Positions 1 to 7,234 of a DNA stretch of 15,495 nucleotides are shown in pieces; positions within the stretch are counted from its first letter, which is position 1, and the number at the start of each line of letters is the position of its first letter. Origin of the DNA: Candidatus Zixiibacteriota bacterium (GTDB taxonomy: Bacteria > Zixibacteria > MSB-5A5 > GN15 > FEB-12). The DNA lies in contig DAOWMZ010000008.1 in the NCBI GenBank assembly GCA_030642845.1, positions 1 to 15,495 on the forward strand. Direction: 5' to 3'. The notes beneath the pieces are model-generated. The model did no database searches and was not told the origin of the DNA. It saw only the letters and a program-made list of their open reading frames with translations. The translations under genes were made by a program, and so were the position numbers.

Positions 1-1308
1 CGGGCCAGGTCTATCGTTGCTGTTTGTTTGTTGCTCTTTTTCTTTATAGGACCCTTTCTTAAATTTAATGGCCACCCCTTATTATTGTTTAATATATTTG
101 AACGCCACTTCATTTTTTTTGGTTTGATTTTCAAACCGCAGGACTTCCACCTGCTGGTAATGGCCGCTTTGACAATGGTTGTGTTCATTGTTTTATTCAC
201 AGCAATATTCGGAAGATTATTTTGCGGGTGGGTTTGCCCGCAGACAATATTTTTGGAAATGGTTTTCAGAAAAATAGATTATTTAATTGATGGTTCTCAA
301 TTTCAGCAAAAAAAACTGGACAAAGCACCCTGGGGAATCAATAAAATTTTCAAAAGATTATTCAAGCATACAATATTCCTATTAATATCTCTTTTAATTT
401 GTAATTATTTTATTGCCTATATAATCGGAGCAGAAAAAGCCATTGACCTGATAAGCCAGTCACCAATGAATCATCCGACAGCTTTTGCGGCGACTATGAT
501 TGTCAGCTTCCTGTTTTATGGTGTTTTTGCATGGTTTCGAGAGCAGGCTTGTACTATGGTGTGCCCTTATGGACGGCTTCAATCGGTGCTTATCGATTCC
601 AATACTATCATTGTCGCTTACGATTATAAGCGGGGTGAACCGAGGGGAAAAAACAAACCAGGTGTCGAGAAGGTAAACAGGGGAGATTGTATTGATTGTT
701 TTGTCTGTGTGAAAGTTTGTCCCACTGGAATTGATATTCGCAACGGTACTCAATTGGAATGCATCAATTGTACCGCTTGTATCGATGCCTGTAATGATAT
801 TATGAAAAAAACCAATCGTCCTCAGGGTTTAATAAAATATTCATCCGAGAGCAAATTATCAGGTGAAGTGAAATCCCGATTTACCGGGAGGATTATTGTT
901 TACTCTATTGTTCTGACTCTTTTACTGACTTTGTCGATTGGATTGCTTTTTAATCGAACAGAGGTGGAGGCAATTATTCTGCGGGCTTCAGGATCGATGT
1001 ACTATGAAAGTGATAATATTATTCGCAACCTTTATACGGCTAAAATTACAAACAAGACTTTTGATAATGTGTCTCTTGATTTTCGACTTAAGGTTCCATC
1101 TGATGGAAAGCTTTCCATAGCAGCCGGTGAAATCAACTTGAAACCGGAGGAAATCACCGAAGCAGCATTTATAATTGAGATCCCGCGAAATTTTATATAT
1201 ACTACTTCGTTAATAGTAGTCATTGAGATTCTTGCTGATGGCGAAGTAGTTGATGAAGTCAGTACAAGTTTTATGGCTCCTGAAAGGACTGATTCCGATG
1301 ACAAATAA
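1..1308 (+). CDS. ccoG: Cytochrome c oxidase accessory protein CcoG/FixG (5' partial)
   Basis: Membrane-bound iron-sulfur protein needed to assemble cbb3-type cytochrome oxidase; family work links it to copper handling for the oxidase. The frame is open to the first base, and residues before the TTG at 28 (ending SIVAVC) still fit the family's first membrane segment, so the true start lies upstream of the window. Seen: family motifs KPQDFH and CGWVCPQT (about 223-246), a conserved ACTMVCPYG segment, then a ferredoxin-like region with CIDCFVCVKVCP (about 688-723) and CINCTACIDAC (about 762-790). A further membrane helix lies near 890-955, followed by an Ig-like C-terminal domain. The stop overlaps the fixH start by 11 bases, indicating translational coupling. 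The ccoNOP genes would be expected upstream. Identification is firm; only the 5' end is missing. Confidence 0.95.
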   Translation, partial: RARSIVAVCLLLFFFIGPFLKFNGHPLLLFNIFERHFIFFGLIFKPQDFHLLVMAALTMVVFIVLFTAIFGRLFCGWVCPQTIFLEMVFRKIDYLIDGSQFQQKKLDKAPWGINKIFKRLFKHTIFLLISLLICNYFIAYIIGAEKAIDLISQSPMNHPTAFAATMIVSFLFYGVFAWFREQACTMVCPYGRLQSVLIDSNTIIVAYDYKRGEPRGKNKPGVEKVNRGDCIDCFVCVKVCPTGIDIRNGTQLECINCTACIDACNDIMKKTNRPQGLIKYSSESKLSGEVKSRFTGRIIVYSIVLTLLLTLSIGLLFNRTEVEAIILRASGSMYYESDNIIRNLYTAKITNKTFDNVSLDFRLKVPSDGKLSIAAGEINLKPEEITEAAFIIEIPRNFIYTTSLIVVIEILADGEVVDEVSTSFMAPERTDSDDK

Positions 1309-1756
1309 GAAGCATAAATCAAAGTGGGGTTATGGAGTTGCATTTTTATACGGAGGATTCGTTCTGTTTATGCTGTCAATTGTATTTTATGTTTCTTTTC
1401 AGGATTTCCAAATGGTGGAAGATGATTATTACCGGAAGGAATTGGTTTACCAGGATCAGATCGACAAGATGGAGCGAACGCGGAAAAACAATTCCGATGT
1501 TTCTGTTGAAATTGCGTCCAGTGGAAACATTTTGATAAAGTTCCCTGTTAATAATGAAACGGATGTTGTCGGAACAATAAAATTATTCCGTCCATCCAAT
1601 GCACGTCTTGATGTTGAGATACCGATCAAACTCGATTCATCGGGTATTCAGGAAATTGCAATTGATCGGATGGTGCGAGGATACTGGCAGGTTAAGGTTG
1701 ATTGGATGGCAGACTCGATCGAATACTACAGCCAATCACCGTTGTTTTTGAATTAG
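1298..1756 (+). CDS. fixH: FixH-like cbb3 oxidase assembly protein
   Basis: 152-residue protein with one N-terminal membrane helix (about residues 12-34) and a periplasmic domain. It carries the family's DDYYRKELVYQ stretch directly after the helix (residues 42-52). FixH proteins act with CcoG and the copper ATPase FixI in assembling cbb3 oxidase; the exact step is not settled. I chose ATG 1298 rather than an in-frame ATG at 1250 because GAAAGGA lies at a good distance upstream and because starting earlier would add 16 residues unlike the family. The gene overlaps the ccoG end and is followed 8 bases later by the TauE/SafE-like gene, so the three are almost certainly one transcript. Sequence conservation in this family is low, so the call leans on the helix, the motif and the position. 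Confidence 0.88.
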   Translation: MTNKKHKSKWGYGVAFLYGGFVLFMLSIVFYVSFQDFQMVEDDYYRKELVYQDQIDKMERTRKNNSDVSVEIASSGNILIKFPVNNETDVVGTIKLFRPSNARLDVEIPIKLDSSGIQEIAIDRMVRGYWQVKVDWMADSIEYYSQSPLFLN

Positions 1757-1764
1757 GAGGGATC

Positions 1765-2511
1765 ATGGAACTATGGACAGCTTTACTAATTGGCCTTGCG
1801 GGAAGTTTGCACTGCATTGGAATGTGCGGACCAATCGCAATTGCTCTGCCGATTGGTGACACACCCAAACACCAGCTAATAATTGGCAGATTATTTTATA
1901 ATATAGGTCGAGTTGTTAGCTATGCAGTTCTGGGCCTGGTCTTTGGTTTTGTCGGCCAGTCGTTATTCATTGGGGGGTATCAGCAGGTTCTATCCATCGC
2001 TATGGGTGTTTTGATACTATTGGCATTATTCTTACCCAGTAAATATGCCGCATTTCTAACTGGTGCCAAACTGCATAATAAGGTGGTCATGAAAATGAAA
2101 GGGCTTTGGCTCAGTCTAATTAATAAAAATACTATCGGTTCGTTATTTGGAATCGGAATACTAAATGGTTTTCTACCCTGTGGACTGGTGTATATCGCAA
2201 TTGCCGGTTCTATTTCAACGGGTACACCTCTGGGTGGCGTAATGTACATGGCTGTTTTTGGAATAGGAACGATTCCGGTTATGCTTACGATGTCATTAGT
2301 TGGGAAGTTAATCAGTTTTAAATTTAGATCCGGATTGAGAAAAATTCTTCCAGCCGGAGCGGTTGTTTTGGCCTTTCTGTTTATACTAAGGGGCATGTCT
2401 TTAGGCATTCCGTATATCAGCCCCAAAATAGAAAAACAGGAAAGCGGAAAGACAACAGTCAATTGTTGTCATCCTGTCAACGATTCGCTCTCAGTGGAAC
2501 CGGAGAAATAA
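1765..2511 (+). CDS. Sulfite exporter TauE/SafE-type (DsbD-like) membrane protein
   Basis: 248-residue polytopic membrane protein with about six hydrophobic helices. Two family signatures are visible: LHCIGMCGP near residues 17-25 and FLPCGLVY in the fourth helix region. These place it in the DsbD-like transmembrane family often annotated as TauE/SafE or UreH-like, which commonly sits beside ccoG/fixH in cbb3 oxidase clusters. The role there is unproven; copper or thiol-electron transfer across the membrane is the usual suggestion, and sulfite export is not implied. AGGAGG lies 4 bases before ATG 1765, immediately after the fixH stop. The soluble tail carries Cys234-Cys235-His236, a possible metal site. 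Family is clear, function is not. Confidence 0.85.
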   Translation: MELWTALLIGLAGSLHCIGMCGPIAIALPIGDTPKHQLIIGRLFYNIGRVVSYAVLGLVFGFVGQSLFIGGYQQVLSIAMGVLILLALFLPSKYAAFLTGAKLHNKVVMKMKGLWLSLINKNTIGSLFGIGILNGFLPCGLVYIAIAGSISTGTPLGGVMYMAVFGIGTIPVMLTMSLVGKLISFKFRSGLRKILPAGAVVLAFLFILRGMSLGIPYISPKIEKQESGKTTVNCCHPVNDSLSVEPEK

Positions 2512-2538
2512 GATACTTTGATGTCCAATACTACTTTC

Positions 2539-2569
2539 TTGACTAGCTATTACAATTGATGGATATGAT
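2539..2569 (+). promoter_or_regulatory. Possible sigma-70-like promoter for lipB
   Basis: TTGACT at 2539-2544 and TATGAT at 2564-2569 lie in the 79-base gap before lipB. The 19-base spacing is longer than the ideal 17, so this is only a candidate. It would separate lipB from the fixGH operon. Confidence 0.25.
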
Positions 2570-2590
2570 TAATTAAGGCAGGATGAATTA

Positions 2591-3289
2591 TTGCAGAAAC
2601 TTATTTTGAAACAACTTTACTATATCAACCTTGGTCGTATAAAATACGATCAGGCATGGGAAATTCAGAAAAAACTAATTAAACTACGTTATGAATCAGC
2701 GATACCTGATTGTTTGATTGTCTGTGAACATGATCCGGTGTTAACGATGGGACGCGGTACGGATAAAAATAATCTTCTTGTATCAAAAGAATCTTTACAG
2801 CAAAAGGGAATTGATCTTTTTGAAATTGAACGTGGTGGTGATATTACTTTTCATGGCCCCGGCCAGGTTATTCTATATCCAATTATAAATCTTCAAAGCC
2901 GGGACAAAGATGCCCATAAGTATCTAAGAGATTTGGAATTAGTTGTCATTAAGGCTCTTGATGAGTTAGGCTTAAAAGCTAGTATCAAAAAGGGGTTAAC
3001 AGGAATCTGGGTGAACGATCAGAAGGTTGGTGCAATCGGTGTGGCTTTGTCAAAATGGATTACTTATCATGGTCTGGCTTTGAATGTCAATACTGACCTT
3101 GATTATTTTAAATTAATAAACCCGTGCGGTATAACCGAATATCCGGTTGGTTCCATCAGCGAATTACTTGGGATGGAAGTCAGTATTGATACTATAATTA
3201 ATCTTCTCGTTGATAATTTTGTCAGGCATTTTGGTTATGATGAAATCATTCCACAAACAATCCAAGAAATAATAGACAACAAAAACTAA
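2591..3289 (+). CDS. lipB: Octanoyl-[ACP]:protein N-octanoyltransferase LipB
   Basis: 232 residues, usual length for LipB. It moves octanoate from acyl carrier protein to lipoyl-domain lysines, the first step of lipoate synthesis in the cytoplasm. Seen: RGGDITFHGPGQ (residues 81-92, with His88), the KVGAIG lysine (Lys145) and the NPCG cysteine (Cys179), the last two forming the family's Cys/Lys catalytic pair. The start is TTG 2591, supported by AGGCAGGA about 7 bases upstream; the nearby ATG 2583 is out of frame and hits a stop within nine codons. The gene converges on an operon encoding a lipoyl-dependent dehydrogenase (3531-8269), whose E2 is a natural substrate. The lipoyl synthase gene lipA is not in the window. 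Confidence 0.95.
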   Translation: MQKLILKQLYYINLGRIKYDQAWEIQKKLIKLRYESAIPDCLIVCEHDPVLTMGRGTDKNNLLVSKESLQQKGIDLFEIERGGDITFHGPGQVILYPIINLQSRDKDAHKYLRDLELVVIKALDELGLKASIKKGLTGIWVNDQKVGAIGVALSKWITYHGLALNVNTDLDYFKLINPCGITEYPVGSISELLGMEVSIDTIINLLVDNFVRHFGYDEIIPQTIQEIIDNKN

Positions 3290-3300
3290 AAGCAAGGGTG

Positions 3301-3321
3301 CCCCACAGTCTTGCTGTGGGG
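3301..3321. repeat. Stem-loop after lipB
   Basis: Perfect 8-bp stem CCCCACAG/CTGTGGGG with loop TCTTG, 11 bases after the lipB stop and followed by AGTTTTC. It could end lipB transcription, but the T-run is short. It looks like an intergenic palindromic repeat unit. Confidence 0.6.
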
Positions 3322-3348
3322 AGTTTTCATGTTCATAATTTTGTGGGC

Positions 3349-3368
3349 GGCAGATGTCCTCGTCTGCC
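3349..3368. repeat. Stem-loop in convergent spacer
   Basis: GGCAGATG pairs with CGTCTGCC (8 bp, one T-G pair) around loop TCCT. It is the second of five unrelated stem-loops in this 241-base spacer. Confidence 0.55.
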
Positions 3369-3387
3369 CTTAATAAAACACACAATG

Positions 3388-3420
3388 TGTGCCAGCAGAC
3401 GTGGACGTCTCTCAGGCACA
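3388..3420. repeat. Nested inverted repeat
   Basis: Outer arms TGTGCC and GGCACA enclose an inner palindrome AGACGT-GG-ACGTCT at 3397-3410. The inner and outer stems are separated by short unpaired stretches. The inner core echoes the CAGATG/CGTCTG motif of the preceding stem-loop. Confidence 0.5.
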
Positions 3421-3447
3421 ATGTTGAGAAATTAGGGTTGAATGAAT

Positions 3448-3471
3448 CGGGCAGGAAAGGATTCCTGCCCG
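3448..3471. repeat. Strong stem-loop, possible bidirectional terminator
   Basis: Perfect 10-bp stem CGGGCAGGAA/TTCCTGCCCG with loop AGGA. It is the most stable structure in the spacer and lies between convergent lipB and lpdA, where it could stop transcripts from both sides. No clear T-run follows on either strand. Confidence 0.55.
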
Positions 3472-3485
3472 CGCATTAGAAAAGC

Positions 3486-3515
3486 CTGGATTCCCAGTCA
3501 AGCTGGGAATGACAC
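3486..3515. repeat. GGATTCCC...GGGAATGAC-type palindromic repeat
   Basis: TTCCCAG/CTGGGAA arms (3491-3497 and 3503-3509) with loop TCAAG, flanked by CCTGGA and TGACAC. The flank-plus-stem layout matches a palindromic intergenic repeat style that I recall from many bacterial genomes (REP-like). On the minus strand it lies just after the lpdA stop and is followed by GGCTTTTC, so it may also end the dehydrogenase transcript. Confidence 0.55.
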
Positions 3516-3530
3516 AACGATTGAAATACT

Positions 3531-4928
3531 TTAATTTAGAATATGGATAGCTTTTTTGTCACTGCTCATAGCTGCTTCCATCATTGCCTCAGACAGAGTT
3601 GGATGGACTGCCATCATTTGGCAGAGATCTTCAACGGTACCATCCATCTCCATTATAATTGTAGCAGAATATATTAAATCGCCTGAATGCGGACCAAAAA
3701 TATGAATCCCTAAGATCTCATCAGTATCGGCATCGGAGATAACTTTTGTAAAACCTTCTGTTGCTAATGTTGCAACTGCTTTGCCGAGTGCTCTATAAGG
3801 AAACCGTCCGATTTTAATTTTCTTTCCTGTCTTTACAGCATCCTTTTCAGTCAAACCGATTCCGGCGATTTCCGGATCAGTGAAAACAGCATAGGGCACA
3901 GCCTTCCAATCAGCCGTATGCGAACCACCTGCTATAGATTCTGCAGCAACGATACCTTCATGCGAAGCCTTATGTGCCAACAAAATCCCGCCAGCTACAT
4001 CGCCAACTGCATAAATATTCGAAATATTCGACTGCATCTTATCATTAGTATCAATAAAACCATGCTTATCGAGTTTTACGCCGATACTCTCCAGATTGAG
4101 ATTTCCGGAATTCGGTTTCATTCCAGCCGAGACGAGAACCATATCAAAACTTAATTCTTTTTCACCGGATGGTGTCTCAATGCTGACCTTAACTTCATTT
4201 TGCTCAACTTTTGATGATACAACTTTTGATGACAGCAATATTTTCATTCTCTGTTTTTTCAATGCTTTTTCCGAAGCAGCAGAAATTTCTTCATCAAGAG
4301 TTGGCAGAACCGAATCAAAAATCTCAACAATTGTAACTTTCGTACCAAGCGTCTGGTATATTGTGGCCATTTCTACACCAATAGGACCGGCACCAACAAC
4401 CAGCATTTCTTTTGGTATCGAGGAAATTTCTATAGCCTCGCGTGCGCCCACTATTTTCTCGCCGTCATATTTTAGCATCGGCAGTTCGATTGGGGAGGCT
4501 CCGGTGGATATAATAAAATTATCCGATGTGATTATGGTTTTATTATTACCATCGGTAACTTCAATTTCATTTTTAGACTTAAATGATGCTGTGCCATTTA
4601 GAATAGTTACACCGGCTTTTTCAAGTAAGAATTTCACACCTCCGGTCAGCTTCTTTATGGTATCATTTTTGTGCTTACGAAGCTTATTAAGGTCGATTTC
4701 TACATTATCAGTTTTCAATCCAATCCTTTTGGCACTTTCAATTGTTCTTTTCAGCTCTGTTACATAGAGAAGTGTTTTGGATGGAATACATCCCCAGTTG
4801 AGGCATACACCGCCAAAATATTCTTTTTCAATAATAGCCGTTTTGATTCCAAGTTGAGCTGCTTTTATAGCGGCAACATATCCGCCGGGACCGGCTCCAA
4901 TAACGACCAGTTTAAATTTATCAGCCAT
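3531..4928 (-). CDS. lpdA: Dihydrolipoyl dehydrogenase (E3)
   Basis: 465 residues, the normal length. The flavoprotein reoxidises dihydrolipoyl groups on E2 and passes electrons to NAD+. Seen in order: FAD-binding VIGAGPGG (residues 9-16), the redox disulfide CLNWGC (Cys42 and Cys47), NAD-binding VVGAGPIG (177-184), a second FAD motif YAVGDVAG, and the C-terminal active-site HPTLSE (His442 with Glu447). All key residues are present, so the enzyme should be active. It is the last gene of the E1alpha-E1beta-E2-E3 operon, 20 bases after E2, with AAAGGT upstream as a modest ribosome site. It could also serve other lipoyl systems such as 2-oxoglutarate dehydrogenase or glycine cleavage, which are not in view. 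Confidence 0.96.
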   Translation of the reverse strand: MADKFKLVVIGAGPGGYVAAIKAAQLGIKTAIIEKEYFGGVCLNWGCIPSKTLLYVTELKRTIESAKRIGLKTDNVEIDLNKLRKHKNDTIKKLTGGVKFLLEKAGVTILNGTASFKSKNEIEVTDGNNKTIITSDNFIISTGASPIELPMLKYDGEKIVGAREAIEISSIPKEMLVVGAGPIGVEMATIYQTLGTKVTIVEIFDSVLPTLDEEISAASEKALKKQRMKILLSSKVVSSKVEQNEVKVSIETPSGEKELSFDMVLVSAGMKPNSGNLNLESIGVKLDKHGFIDTNDKMQSNISNIYAVGDVAGGILLAHKASHEGIVAAESIAGGSHTADWKAVPYAVFTDPEIAGIGLTEKDAVKTGKKIKIGRFPYRALGKAVATLATEGFTKVISDADTDEILGIHIFGPHSGDLIYSATIIMEMDGTVEDLCQMMAVHPTLSEAMMEAAMSSDKKAIHILN

Positions 4929-4948
4929 AGAATTATTACCTTTACCTA

Positions 4949-6232
4949 TTATACAACTCCAAGTACCCAGCTATCAGGATCTTCAAGATATTCAATCATG
5001 CGGCGTAAAAACTGAACAGCATAGCCGCCATCAACTACCCGATGATCAAATGATAAGCCAAAATTTGAAATATGTCTAATAACAATTTCACCATCACGCA
5101 CGACAGGTTGTTCAACAATCTTATGGAAGCCCAGTATAGCTACTTGTGGTTTGGAAATAATCGGAGTAGAAGCAAGCGCACCCATACCTCCGGCATTAGT
5201 GATTGAAATTGTACCGCCAGTGATTTCTTCAATTTTCAGTGTCTCGGCGTTGGCTTTATCAGCGAGATCATGCATGTCTTTGGCAATCTGTAAGAGTGAT
5301 TTTTGCTCGCAGTGTTTTATCACGGGAACAATCAATGAATTGTCACGGGAAACCGCCATGCCGATATTAAAATACTTTTTAACATGCAGTTTATCATCTT
5401 CGAGGGTGGAATTAATCCATGGGAAATCTTTAGCTGCAAAAATAATTGCCTTGGCAATAAATGGCATAAAGGTAATCCTTACACCATGTTCTTTTTCGAT
5501 TTTGTCCACATATCTTTTGCGCCACGCTATTATGCGGGTCATATCGCATTCATCAAAAGTGGTAACATGCGGAATGGTAAAAGCCGACTTAACCATATGT
5601 TCAGAGATGACTTTTCGAACACCGGTAACCGGAATAATTTCTTCCAGTTCAAGATCCGGGAATTGAAAATCGGGATTGACAATATCGACCGTATGACGGG
5701 CGTCGATGTATTTTATTACATCATTTTTGCTAATACGCCCATTTTTACCAGTTCCATGTACCTTGCGTAAATCGATAAAATGTTCACGCGCTAATCCTCG
5801 GACAACTGGCGACGATTTAATTGCTTTGATGCCGGCATCGATAGCATTTTCATCAGCATGAATACCTTCACACCGATGGTGTATGGCCGTTTCGGAGAAT
5901 TCTTCTGCCGGTACAGGTGCTTTCTGTTCCGGTGGTATTTTTTCCTTAGTCGGTACTGATGAAGTGTCAAAGGTTTTTGATTCGGTCACTTCACCTTCAA
6001 CATCCATAATTGCGATTTCCTGTCCGATTTCTACAACCGTATCAATATCGACGAGATGTTTTTTCATAACCCCATTATAAGATGATGGAATCTCAATATT
6101 AATTTTGTCGGTCATAATTTCAACAAGAGGGTCGTCAACTTTTACTGTATCGCCTTCATTTTTTAACCATTTGACGATTGTTCCCTCAATAACTGATTCG
6201 CCTAATGGGGGTATTATCACCTTATATTCCAT
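4949..6232 (-). CDS. Dihydrolipoamide acyltransferase (E2) of a 2-oxo acid dehydrogenase complex
   Basis: 427 residues. Domain order: one lipoyl domain (about 1-78) with the lipoylated lysine in TDKINIE (Lys43); a linker rich in Pro, Glu and Lys (about 85-130); a small E3/E1-binding domain with SSPVVRGLARE (about 139-177); and the acyltransferase core (about 195-427) ending in the active-site motif DHRVVDGG (His397, Asp401). It transfers the acyl group from E1 to CoA and forms the core of the complex. The DKINIEIPS lipoyl context is typical of branched-chain or acetoin-type E2s as well as some pyruvate E2s, so the substrate is unresolved. GGAGG at 6237-6241 overlaps the E1beta stop, suggesting coupled translation. 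Confidence 0.93.
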   Translation of the reverse strand: MEYKVIIPPLGESVIEGTIVKWLKNEGDTVKVDDPLVEIMTDKINIEIPSSYNGVMKKHLVDIDTVVEIGQEIAIMDVEGEVTESKTFDTSSVPTKEKIPPEQKAPVPAEEFSETAIHHRCEGIHADENAIDAGIKAIKSSPVVRGLAREHFIDLRKVHGTGKNGRISKNDVIKYIDARHTVDIVNPDFQFPDLELEEIIPVTGVRKVISEHMVKSAFTIPHVTTFDECDMTRIIAWRKRYVDKIEKEHGVRITFMPFIAKAIIFAAKDFPWINSTLEDDKLHVKKYFNIGMAVSRDNSLIVPVIKHCEQKSLLQIAKDMHDLADKANAETLKIEEITGGTISITNAGGMGALASTPIISKPQVAILGFHKIVEQPVVRDGEIVIRHISNFGLSFDHRVVDGGYAVQFLRRMIEYLEDPDSWVLGVV

Positions 6233-6241
6233 ATGTCCTCC

Positions 6242-7225
6242 CTAATATTCAATAATATTTTTTACGGCTTTTGATATTTTTTCTGCATTGGGCAGGAAAA
6301 GATGCTCCATTGGCGGTGCAAACGGAATAGCCGGAACATCAAGACCACAGACACGTGCTACAGGTGCATCCAGAAAATCAAAAACTTCCTCAGTAATTGA
6401 TGCTGAAATTTCTGCCATAACACCACCGGTTTTTGAACTTTCCTGAACAAGTACAGCTTTTGAAGTCTTTTTTACAGATTCAAAAATCATCTCACGATCC
6501 CAGGGCAGGATTGTTCGCATATCGATAACTTCTGCTGAAATGCCCTCTTTCTCCAAAGCTAAAGCTGCTTCCATAGAGCGATGATACATCAAACCATATG
6601 AAACCAGTGTGACGTCGGAACCTTCTTTTCTCAAAGCAGCTTTGCCAATAGGTACAGTAAAATCTTCTTCAGGAAGATTTTCTTTAATCCAACGGTAAAG
6701 TCTCTTATGTTCAAAATATATAACCGGATCATCTCCTCTGATGGCCGATTTTAATAATCCTTTGGCATCGTATGGTGTGGCAGGCATTACCACAACCAGA
6801 CCTGGCTGCGAGAAAAACCACTGTTCATTTATCTGTGAGTGATATAACCCCCCGCCGATATCGCCGCCACAGCAAACCCTAATAGTCATTGGGCAGGTCC
6901 ACTGTCCTCCGGTGCGGTATCTCATCTTGGCCATCTGTTGAATAATTTGATCCATAGATGGTGTAATAAAATCAGCAAACTGAATTTCTGCCACAGGTTT
7001 AAGTCCAACCATAGCAGCACCAACAGATCCACCGGCTATATAAACTTCGGAAATCGGTGAATCAATTACTCTCTCAGCACCATACTTATCAAGCAAACCT
7101 TTGGTGGCTTTAAAAACGCCTCCGTAAATTCCAATATCTTCACCGATTAAAAAGACTTTTTCATCACGCTCCATCTCTTCATCAAGCGCTTCGGTGATAC
7201 CTTCAATATATGTAGTTTTTTTCAT
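6242..7225 (-). CDS. 2-oxo acid dehydrogenase E1 component, beta subunit
   Basis: 327 residues, usual for this subunit. With E1alpha it forms the thiamine-diphosphate enzyme that decarboxylates a 2-oxo acid and acylates the E2 lipoyl arm. Seen: GED (residues 28-30), the DSPISE glutamate (Glu60) that family members use to activate the cofactor, EIQFADFITP, the YHSQ histidine region (residue 129), and the C-terminal VIDMRTILPWD and RVCGLDVP stretches. Wording such as GGVFKATKGL, EIQFADF and PWD is close to branched-chain 2-oxo acid dehydrogenase beta subunits, though pyruvate and acetoin enzymes share much of it. It lies 9 bases after E1alpha and 9 before E2, with AGGAG upstream. Confidence 0.93.
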   Translation of the reverse strand: MKKTTYIEGITEALDEEMERDEKVFLIGEDIGIYGGVFKATKGLLDKYGAERVIDSPISEVYIAGGSVGAAMVGLKPVAEIQFADFITPSMDQIIQQMAKMRYRTGGQWTCPMTIRVCCGGDIGGGLYHSQINEQWFFSQPGLVVVMPATPYDAKGLLKSAIRGDDPVIYFEHKRLYRWIKENLPEEDFTVPIGKAALRKEGSDVTLVSYGLMYHRSMEAALALEKEGISAEVIDMRTILPWDREMIFESVKKTSKAVLVQESSKTGGVMAEISASITEEVFDFLDAPVARVCGLDVPAIPFAPPMEHLFLPNAEKISKAVKNIIEY

Positions 7226-7234
7226 TTAATACTC

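Noticed and set aside
28..30. TTG start for ccoG
   Set aside because: The frame is open to base 1 and the residues before it fit the family's membrane segment, so the gene begins upstream.
1032..1343. Minus-strand ORF of 103 codons opposite ccoG/fixH
   Set aside because: It lies wholly opposite well-identified genes and its product shows no recognisable domain.
1980..2462. Minus-strand ORF of 160 codons opposite the TauE/SafE-like gene
   Set aside because: A shadow of a clear membrane-protein gene; no motif and no ribosome site recognised.
3290..3530. CRISPR-like array in the stem-loop cluster
   Set aside because: The units differ in sequence and spacing; there are no regular repeats with unique spacers and no cas genes.
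4096..4767. Plus-strand ORF of 223 codons opposite lpdA
   Set aside because: The Ser/Ile/Phe-rich product mirrors the opposite strand of a complete dihydrolipoyl dehydrogenase; no family features.
5151..5666. Plus-strand ORF of 171 codons opposite E2
   Set aside because: Opposite-strand shadow of the acyltransferase core.
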